58,066 nt of DNA from Verrucomicrobiales bacterium (GTDB lineage: Bacteria; Verrucomicrobiota; Verrucomicrobiae; Limisphaerales; UBA1100): the NCBI GenBank assembly GCA_002721895.1, contig PBLV01000005.1:1-58066 (forward strand), given 5' to 3'. This document shows, piece after piece, positions 52,302 to 58,066 of the stretch; the stretch's first letter is position 1, and each line of letters begins with the position of its first letter. Position numbers and translations under genes: made by a program. The notes beneath the pieces are model-generated. The model was not told the origin of the DNA, made no database searches, and worked only from the letters and a program-made list of their open reading frames with translations.

Positions 52302-52712
52302 TTAGTTCTGTAGGCCAAGGATGCGAAGCGTGCCGTCAGAATCCTTAACCATGTGGAAATAGTGTGCCCGTGGTTCCTCTTTAACGCCAGCCTGAGCAAC
52401 GGCAATGCTGAAATATTTGCCTTTCCATGCAGCTCCCTTTAAAACGAGTGAGCTGCCTTTCTTGAGGCGGCTGGACCATTGGAGCACTTGGCGGCGCGCC
52501 ATCGGTTGTGCCTTCGGGCTCATGCAGGCATCTAGTGTATTGGTGGATTTCGCCAGTTGGCATAACAGGCCCAATGCGTCGACCGATTCCTTGGACTCAA
52601 GCGAAGCGTCGACTGGGGCGCGGAATTTCGGTTCGTCTTCGAGGCTGGTCCAGTATCCCCAAGCAGTTGCGCCCAGCCCCGCCACCACCAAAATGACCTG
52701 CGTTATTTTCAC
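52302..52712 (-). CDS. Single-pass membrane protein, function unknown
   Basis: The 136-residue protein has an N-terminal membrane helix ([19 protein letters not shown]) and an exterior domain of about 110 residues with a helix ([21 protein letters not shown]) and a beta-rich half ([25 protein letters not shown]). The GTG start at 52712 overlaps the preceding pseudopilin stop by 4 bp (GTGA), which supports coupled translation. A longer upstream start exists but lies inside the neighbour. No family is recognised. Confidence 0.65.
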   Translation of the reverse strand: MKITQVILVVAGLGATAWGYWTSLEDEPKFRAPVDASLESKESVDALGLLCQLAKSTNTLDACMSPKAQPMARRQVLQWSSRLKKGSSLVLKGAAWKGKYFSIAVAQAGVKEEPRAHYFHMVKDSDGTLRILGLQN

Positions 52713-53464
52713 GGCTGTTGTTTGTTGAGTTTGAACAACTTGTCGTCCGTACCACAAATATAACCCAGACGATCCGCATTAACCGGCAAGGACGTGTGAG
52801 GATTTCTCAGATCCACGTGGCCGTCAGCCCAACTGATACACGCCTTGCCATTGTGACGAAACTGCGTGTAGGCCGTCTCCCATCCGGGCCAGCGGCGCGC
52901 TTCCGAAGGGGGTGTCCAATACCAGTTCTCCTCCTCCGGCCCCATCCAGTTTCGGCCGGAATCCCCGAAGACAACCGTCTCAGCAGGATTGCGAATGAGG
53001 CTTGAGTGAACCCCCTCCCACCAATATTTGTAATCTGCGCCATCCCACCAGTTGCCCTTCTCAACCTTTTTGTTGAGGTAATGGTAGTTGTAGCCGTAGC
53101 TGCAGGTTTGGCCGTCGGCCCGTGGGGTATAACTGTTATGCGCAGGGTCGGCCCAAACCTTGATGTCTCCATTTACATACGGACTGAGAGTTCCGCGCGA
53201 AAAATCAACCTTTGTCCCAGGCCCCTGATAGATGCCAAAGAATTGTTTGCCGGTATGATCTCCCACACCAACCATCCGGCTCTGGTTGTCCCCTTCAAAC
53301 AATGCTGCCGCGGCCCCAATTTGCTTCAGGTTATTTTTATTTTGGGCCGTCATGGCTTTAAATTTTACCTTGGACAGTGCCGGCAGGAGAATCGCAGCCA
53401 AAATCCCGATGATGGCGATAACCACCAGCAGTTCAATCAGGGTGAAAGCTCGGTTCGTTTTCAT
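52709..53464 (-). CDS. Type II secretion-type pseudopilin (prepilin N-terminal motif)
   Basis: The 251-residue protein has the prepilin leader MKTNRAF followed by [17 protein letters not shown] (cleavage expected before Phe, Glu5 retained), a transmembrane helix and a long globular part with conserved aromatic and Gly residues. It ends with [22 protein letters not shown], the H-x-G ... DGHV motif of the large Verrucomicrobia/Planctomycetes pseudopilin families. Its place in a secretion or surface-fibre system is inferred; no gsp genes are nearby. The ATG at 53464 is 2 bp after the metH stop; a longer upstream frame inside metH is a shadow. Confidence 0.93.
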   Translation of the reverse strand: MKTNRAFTLIELLVVIAIIGILAAILLPALSKVKFKAMTAQNKNNLKQIGAAAALFEGDNQSRMVGVGDHTGKQFFGIYQGPGTKVDFSRGTLSPYVNGDIKVWADPAHNSYTPRADGQTCSYGYNYHYLNKKVEKGNWWDGADYKYWWEGVHSSLIRNPAETVVFGDSGRNWMGPEEENWYWTPPSEARRWPGWETAYTQFRHNGKACISWADGHVDLRNPHTSLPVNADRLGYICGTDDKLFKLNKQQP

Positions 53465-53466
53465 GA

Positions 53467-56400
53467 TTAATCCTCGTCGTAACCCAAATGCGGCCGGAGC
53501 CATTTTTCGGCTTCGGATTGGGAAATGTTTTTGCGCGCGGCATAGTCGGCCACCTGATCCTCGCCGATTAGGCCGAGGTTGAAATATTTTGCGTCCGCCT
53601 GATTCAGGTAATACCCGCTTACCGTGCTGGGCGGTTTCATGGCATAGCTGGTGGTGAGAGTGGCGCCCGTGCGCTCCTCGGCCTCGAGCAATTTCCAAAG
53701 CGTCGCTTTCTCACTGTGATCCGGACAGGACGGATATCCCGCCGCCGGCCGGATGCCGCGGTACTTTTCCCTGATCAAAAACTTCGCCTGCTCCTCGTCG
53801 AGTTTGGTTTCTGCCGCAAACCCTTCCTCAGCGCCAGCACCGCTCTGGTCGCGCAGGGTTTTATGAATGTACTCCGCGCTGGCCTCGGCGAGGCGATCGC
53901 CCAGCGCCTGCACGATGATGGCGCTGTAATCATCGCCCGCATCGCGGAAGGTGGCGGCGTAATCCTCCACCTCTTGGCCCACCGTCACCACAAAGCCGCC
54001 AAAGTAATCCACGCGCCCGCTCTCCTTTGGCGCGATGTTATCCGCCAGACTGCGACACAGTTGCCCTTCCTTTTTCTGGCGTTGCTGGCGCAGGAAATGG
54101 AACGTGGCCAGTTGCTGGGTACGTGAATCATCCGCGTACACTTCCACATCCTCTCCCACACTGTTGGCCGGCCAAAATCCGGCCACCGCCCGCGCGGTGA
54201 ACCGCTGGTTGGCAATGATGTCCTCCAGCATTTTCTGGCCGTCGGCAAACAGCTTCTTCGCCTCCTTCCCTTCCTCGGGCTTGTTGAAAATAGTCGGGTA
54301 CACCCCGTGCAACTGCCACGCCCAGAAGAATGGCGACCAGTCGATGTAGGTCGCCAGCACATCCAGCGGGATGGATTTAAAATGCTGCAGGCCAAGGATT
54401 TCCGGCATGCGAATCTCCTCGGTGGCCCAGTCGTATTGCGGCGCGGCGGCGCGGGCATTGGCCAAGGGCACAATGTCTTTGCGGCCATCCTCGCCGCTGG
54501 CAAACTTCTCACGCAGGCGCTCGTGTTCGGCTTCCAGTTCTTCACGAAAATCATCACGCCGATTTTCACTGAGCAAATCGTTGCACACACCCACCACCAG
54601 CGAGGCATCAAGCACATGACACGTGGGCCCCTCGTAGGCCGGGGCAATCTTGATCGCCGTGTGAGCCTTGCTTGTGGTGGCGCCGCCAATCAACAGCGGT
54701 GTCCGGAGGCCGCGCCGTTGCATTTCCTTGGCGTTAAAAATCATTTCATCCAGCGACGGCGTGATCAACCCGCTCAGGCCAATGATGTCCGCGTTGTGTT
54801 CCTCGGCGGCTTTCAAAATGGAATCACAATCCACCATCACGCCCAGATCGATGACTTTGTAGCCATTACAGCCGAGCACGACGCCGACGATATTTTTACC
54901 GATGTCGTGCACGTCGCCCTTGACCGTGGCGATCACAAACGTACCCGCGCTGGTTTCGTCGCCCTCGCCTTTCTCCGCCTCCATGAACGGGGTGAGATAA
55001 GCCACGGCCTTTTTCATCACGCGCGCGCTTTTCACCACTTGCGGCAGGAACATCTTGCCGGCACCAAACAGCTCGCCGACCACTTTCATGCCATCCATCA
55101 ACGGCCCCTCGATCACTTCGAGTGGACGCGCGGCAGCCGCGCGGGCTTCCTCGGTATCTTCCTCAATGAATTCGGTGATGCCGTTTACCAGTGCGTGGCT
55201 CAGTCGAGCGGCCACCGGTTCCTCGCGCCATTTTTGATCGGCAGCGGCGCGTTCTTTTTTGACACCCTTGAACTGCTCCGCGTAATCAATGAGGCGATCC
55301 GTCGCATCCGAGCGCCGGTTCAACAAAACGTCTTCCACGTGCTCCAGCAACTCGGGCTCAATTTGTTCGTACACCTCAAGCATGCCGGCATTGACGATGC
55401 CCATGTCCAGGCCGGCCTCCACGGCGTGATAGAGGAACGCCGAGTGCATCGCCTCGCGAACGACGTTATTGCCGCGAAAGGAAAACGAAATATTGCTCAC
55501 GCCGCCGCTGGTGCGGGCGCCCGGGCAACGCTCCTTCACTTGCCGCACGGCCTCGATGAAGTTGACCGCATAATCATTATGCTCCTCCATGCCGGTGGCG
55601 ACGGTCAGGATGTTGAGGTCAAAAATGATGTCTTCCGGCGGAAAATCCAGTTGCTCGGTCAGCAGCGTGTAGGCGCGTTCGGCGATGGCCACTTTGTCCT
55701 CAATCGTCGCCGCCTGACCTTTTTCGTCAAAGGCCATGACCACGGCAGCCGCCCCGTAGCGCCGGCACAAGGCCGCCTGCCGAAGGAATTCCTCCTCGCC
55801 TCCCTTGAGGCTGATTGAGTTCACGATGCCCTTGCCCTGCAGACACTTCAGGCCTTCTTCCAGCACGGTCCACTTGGAGCTGTCCACCATGATCGGCACA
55901 CGTGATATGTCCGGATCGGACGCGAGCAGGTTCAAAAATTTGCGCATGCACGCCTCGGCATCGAGCAGGCCTTCGTCGAAACAAATGTCGATGACGTTGG
56001 CGCCGTTCACCACCTGCTGCCGCGCCAACGCAAGTGCTGCCTCAAAATCACCTTCCTTGATGAGTTTCTTGAACTTCGGCGAGCCCATCACGTTCGTGCG
56101 CTCACCCACCATCGCCAGTTGGCCGGTGCGATCGCCAATCGTCTGCGGCTCCAGACCACTTAAACGCAGTGAACCCGGCAATGTTGCGGGCACGCGCGGC
56201 TTCACTTCGGCCAGCGTCTCAATGATCGCCTGCAAATGGGCTGGCGTCGTGCCGCAGCAACCGCCGGCCACGTTTAGTAAGCCTTGATCAGCCAAGTCAC
56301 GCAACGCCGCCGCCGTGTCCACCGGCCGTTCGTCGTAACCCGTTTCCGCCAATGGATTTGGCAATCCGGCGTTCGGATAACAGTGCACATAGGTATCCGC

Positions 56401-57198
56401 AATGCGCGACAACTCGCGGATGTACGGCGCCATTTCCTTCGCGCCGAGCGCGCAGTTGATGCCCACGGTGAAGGGCTTGGCGTGCGCGATGGAATTCCAA
56501 AACGCCTCGGTTGTCTGCCCCGAGAGCGTGCGGCCGGAGGCATCGGTGATCGTCACCGAAACCATCACCGGCAACCGTTCACCGTGTTCCAAAAACACTT
56601 CCTCAATCGCAAACAACGCCGCCTTGAGGTTGAGCGTATCGAAAGTCGTTTCCGGCAACAGGATGTCCACGCCGCCCTCGATCAAGGCCTCCGTCTGCTC
56701 ACGGTACACCGCCACGAGATCATCAAAGGTCACCGCGCGAAAACCTGGATCATTTACATCCGGCGATATCGAAGCCGTACGATTGGTTGGCCCGATCGCC
56801 CCTGCCACATAACAGCGGCGCGAGGCATCCTTGGCCATCACCGCCTCCACCGCTTCGCGGGCCAGCTGGGCCGAGGCGACATTCAATTCGCGCGCGATAT
56901 CCTCCATCGCATAATCCGCCATGCCAATGCGCGTGGCGCTGAAAGTATTCGTCTCAATGATGTCGCAGCCCGCCTCGAGAAATTGCATGTGAATGCCGCG
57001 AATAATCTCCGGGCGCGCGAGAGACAGCAGATCATTGTTCCCCTTCAGGTCACCCGGATGATCGGCAAACCGTTCCCCACGAAAATCGCCCTCCTCCAGC
57101 TCATGGCGCTGCACCATCGTCCCCATCGCGCCATCCAAAAAAAGAATACGCTCAGCCAATTGCTCCCGCAGTTCTGCCTTGATGGGCGATTCATTCAT
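53467..57198 (-). CDS. metH: Cobalamin-dependent methionine synthase
   Basis: The 1243-residue enzyme transfers the methyl group of methyltetrahydrofolate to homocysteine through cobalamin. All four modules are in order: homocysteine domain ([11 protein letters not shown]; zinc Cys in GINCALG and GGCCGTTP), pterin domain ([26 protein letters not shown]), cobalamin domain ([20 protein letters not shown] with the axial His, [12 protein letters not shown]) and SAM-dependent reactivation domain ([18 protein letters not shown]). Length is normal. The start at 57198 leaves a 24-bp palindrome about 45-68 bp upstream. Confidence 0.98.
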   Translation of the reverse strand: MNESPIKAELREQLAERILFLDGAMGTMVQRHELEEGDFRGERFADHPGDLKGNNDLLSLARPEIIRGIHMQFLEAGCDIIETNTFSATRIGMADYAMEDIARELNVASAQLAREAVEAVMAKDASRRCYVAGAIGPTNRTASISPDVNDPGFRAVTFDDLVAVYREQTEALIEGGVDILLPETTFDTLNLKAALFAIEEVFLEHGERLPVMVSVTITDASGRTLSGQTTEAFWNSIAHAKPFTVGINCALGAKEMAPYIRELSRIADTYVHCYPNAGLPNPLAETGYDERPVDTAAALRDLADQGLLNVAGGCCGTTPAHLQAIIETLAEVKPRVPATLPGSLRLSGLEPQTIGDRTGQLAMVGERTNVMGSPKFKKLIKEGDFEAALALARQQVVNGANVIDICFDEGLLDAEACMRKFLNLLASDPDISRVPIMVDSSKWTVLEEGLKCLQGKGIVNSISLKGGEEEFLRQAALCRRYGAAAVVMAFDEKGQAATIEDKVAIAERAYTLLTEQLDFPPEDIIFDLNILTVATGMEEHNDYAVNFIEAVRQVKERCPGARTSGGVSNISFSFRGNNVVREAMHSAFLYHAVEAGLDMGIVNAGMLEVYEQIEPELLEHVEDVLLNRRSDATDRLIDYAEQFKGVKKERAAADQKWREEPVAARLSHALVNGITEFIEEDTEEARAAAARPLEVIEGPLMDGMKVVGELFGAGKMFLPQVVKSARVMKKAVAYLTPFMEAEKGEGDETSAGTFVIATVKGDVHDIGKNIVGVVLGCNGYKVIDLGVMVDCDSILKAAEEHNADIIGLSGLITPSLDEMIFNAKEMQRRGLRTPLLIGGATTSKAHTAIKIAPAYEGPTCHVLDASLVVGVCNDLLSENRRDDFREELEAEHERLREKFASGEDGRKDIVPLANARAAAPQYDWATEEIRMPEILGLQHFKSIPLDVLATYIDWSPFFWAWQLHGVYPTIFNKPEEGKEAKKLFADGQKMLEDIIANQRFTARAVAGFWPANSVGEDVEVYADDSRTQQLATFHFLRQQRQKKEGQLCRSLADNIAPKESGRVDYFGGFVVTVGQEVEDYAATFRDAGDDYSAIIVQALGDRLAEASAEYIHKTLRDQSGAGAEEGFAAETKLDEEQAKFLIREKYRGIRPAAGYPSCPDHSEKATLWKLLEAEERTGATLTTSYAMKPPSTVSGYYLNQADAKYFNLGLIGEDQVADYAARKNISQSEAEKWLRPHLGYDED

Positions 57199-57242
57199 CA
57201 GCGCTCCATGCTACGCTATACACTCCATTCGTCAACACTTAA

Positions 57243-57266
57243 ATCAATATATCCGGATATGTTGAT
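57243..57266. promoter_or_regulatory. 24-bp palindrome upstream of metH
   Basis: Half-sites ATCAATATATCC and GGATATGTTGAT form an imperfect palindrome (11 of 12 pairs match), centred on CCGG, about 45 bp before the metH ATG. Its position and A/T-rich half-sites suit an operator for a small dimeric repressor; the regulator is unknown. Confidence 0.4.
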
Positions 57267-57348
57267 ATGTTTAAGTATTGATCCAATCGATGTTCGATAT
57301 TTGGTATTTCAATTTCCCAATGCGAATAGGGTGCGATATTGTCGGGAC

Positions 57349-57441
57349 ATGGCATGGTTGTGCGTAATCTCAGCGGTGGTACTCATTTATGGATTGATCA
57401 CCAGCGCGAAACAATTGGAGATTCAAAACAACCTCGGGTGA
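57349..57441 (+). CDS. Possible 30-residue membrane peptide
   Basis: The 30-codon ORF encodes a single hydrophobic helix (MAWLCVISAVVLIYGLITSAKQ) followed by a short polar tail. No ribosome-binding site is evident, and a longer ORF in another frame covers the same bases. Reported because the sequence composition is typical of small membrane proteins. Confidence 0.25.
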   Translation: MAWLCVISAVVLIYGLITSAKQLEIQNNLG

Positions 57442-57558
57442 TTACCGTGGCGGCACCGGACAAGGGTTCCTTTGAGCTGCAAGTCGGCAAAGTGTGGCTG
57501 GCGCGTCTGGATATGTTGCTGGTGTACATTGCGCGCATGGGGTGCGCCGGCATCAGCG

Positions 57559-57747
57559 ATGCGGCGTGTCATTATATTAATTTATCTCGTGAGCTTTGGC
57601 ATGCTGGCAAGCAACCTGATGTTCCTCGCTTGGAGCAAGCTCGACGGAGTGCCGCGCATCCTCACCTTCATGGACATGGGCGTCATCCTTATTGTACTCA
57701 GCGGTCTGTACCGCAAGTATCGGGAGAAGTTGAAGGAGTACCTTTAG
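57559..57747 (+). CDS. Small two-helix membrane protein
   Basis: The 62-residue protein has two hydrophobic stretches (RRVIILIYLVSFGMLASNLMFLAW and the ILTFMDMGVILIVLSGLY segment) and a basic C-terminal tail (RKYREKLKEYL). The codon pattern (G/C at third positions) looks genuinely coding. The frame is open 29 codons upstream, but the ATG at 57559 places the first helix at the N-terminus. It is convergent with moeA and its function is unknown. Confidence 0.6.
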   Translation: MRRVIILIYLVSFGMLASNLMFLAWSKLDGVPRILTFMDMGVILIVLSGLYRKYREKLKEYL

Positions 57748-57757
57748 GGAGTGATCA

Positions 57758-58066
57758 TCAAAACCGCAGCACGTCCACGTGTTCACCTTCGCCCAACACC
57801 GTCTTCGGAGTCACGTCCACGAGTCCGTTAGCTTGACCCAGGCCGGCGACGGCATGGGAGGCCTGCAAGCCGGTGGCGTGCACGGTGCCTTGGGTGTCAA
57901 CGCGCACGCGCATAAAATGGCGACGGTCGCCGCGATTAGCCAGTGGGTCGGCCAGCACTCCCGGGTGTGAGGGCAATTCCAATGTAGTCGCGCCTTGCAT
58001 TTGCAACACCGCCGGGCGCACCAGTACGAGGAATGTGACCATGGCCGAGACTGGATTGCCCGGCAC
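57758..58066 (-). CDS. moeA: Molybdopterin molybdotransferase, C-terminal part (truncated by window)
   Basis: The visible 102 residues begin with PGNPVSAMVTFLVLVRPAVLQMQG, the conserved GLPGNPxS motif region of MoeA domain III, followed by the C-terminal beta-barrel domain IV (DRRHFMRVRVDTQGTVHATGLQASHAVAGLGQANGLVDV). MoeA inserts molybdate into adenylylated molybdopterin to complete the molybdenum cofactor. The rest of the gene, with most of the protein, lies beyond the window's right edge. Confidence 0.9.
   Translation of the reverse strand: MPGNPVSAMVTFLVLVRPAVLQMQGATTLELPSHPGVLADPLANRGDRRHFMRVRVDTQGTVHATGLQASHAVAGLGQANGLVDVTPKTVLGEGEHVDVLRF

Noticed and set aside
54307..55818. A 503-codon plus-strand frame opposite metH
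   Set aside because: Antisense shadow of metH. The product is rich in His, Ala and Arg with no motif.
57339..57836. A 165-codon plus-strand frame overlapping both small membrane ORFs and the moeA 3' end
   Set aside because: The first part is somewhat coding-like, but it runs into antisense moeA sequence with a low-complexity product. The shorter frame from 57559 explains the strongest coding signal.

Overview
The window is a GC-rich bacterial chromosome segment, densely coding on both strands. I place it in the PVC group, most likely Verrucomicrobiota, by inference from gene content. The markers are a planctomycete-type cytochrome/DUF1549/DUF1553 protein paired with a DUF1501 protein, an [19 protein letters not shown] pseudopilin ending in a WADGHVDL motif, a class Ic-like ribonucleotide reductase small subunit, a NfeD-FloA pair, a bacterial deoxyhypusine-synthase homologue and many secreted or lipoprotein Sel1/TPR/MORN-like proteins. 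No phage, insertion sequence, plasmid or CRISPR locus is evident.

Layout. 1-6461: the tail of a Gly/Asp-repeat protein, a lipoprotein, a PLP-binding YggS protein, a duplicated-domain secreted protein, then a small amino-acid/nitrogen cluster (flavin-type oxidase, nitrilase, class V aminotransferase-like desulfurase, serine racemase/dehydratase). 6462-11134: the ribonucleotide reductase locus, with an AT-rich control region (DnaA-box-like sites, a candidate NrdR box over the -10, a palindrome over the -35), a structured RNA leader, nrdA, nrdB and a strong terminator. 11206-19544: dcd, an esterase, a DUF362 protein, a TPR protein, dnaG, and an operon of nfeD, floA and a membrane-anchored protein with a canonical C2H2 zinc finger. 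19568-24701: the DUF1549/DUF1553 and DUF1501 pair. 24841-30926: a small secreted protein, an unassigned structured intergenic segment, arsenate-reductase-like phosphatase, sodium/solute symporter, DUF3108 protein, class II DAHP synthase. 30928-35246: S41 peptidase, two lipoproteins, rsmD and a coiled-coil protein. 35371-37784: HNH protein, RelE/ParE-like toxin with an antitoxin-like tail, tRNA-Glu, RluA-type pseudouridine synthase, acetyltransferase. 37789-42973: SurA-like chaperone, two Sel1 proteins, cutA. 42974-44153: repeat-rich stretch with two related long palindromes and a 21-bp minisatellite. 44154-45693: SDR and two uncharacterised proteins. 45664-50249: hom-thrC-lysC-deoxyhypusine synthase homologue, a tightly packed operon on the minus strand. 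50345-58066: dicarboxylate symporter, then a minus-strand chain metH-pseudopilin-two small proteins, small membrane ORFs and the 3' end of moeA.

Functional threads: dNTP supply and replication (nrdAB, dcd, dnaG), aspartate-family amino acids (hom, thrC, lysC, metH), aromatic synthesis (DAHP synthase) and a large envelope component. The observations most worth following are the membrane-tethered zinc finger in the flotillin operon, the Phe-for-Tyr class Ic radical subunit with its multi-signal promoter and structured leader, the toxin with an antitoxin-like tail, and the deoxyhypusine synthase homologue in a threonine/lysine operon.
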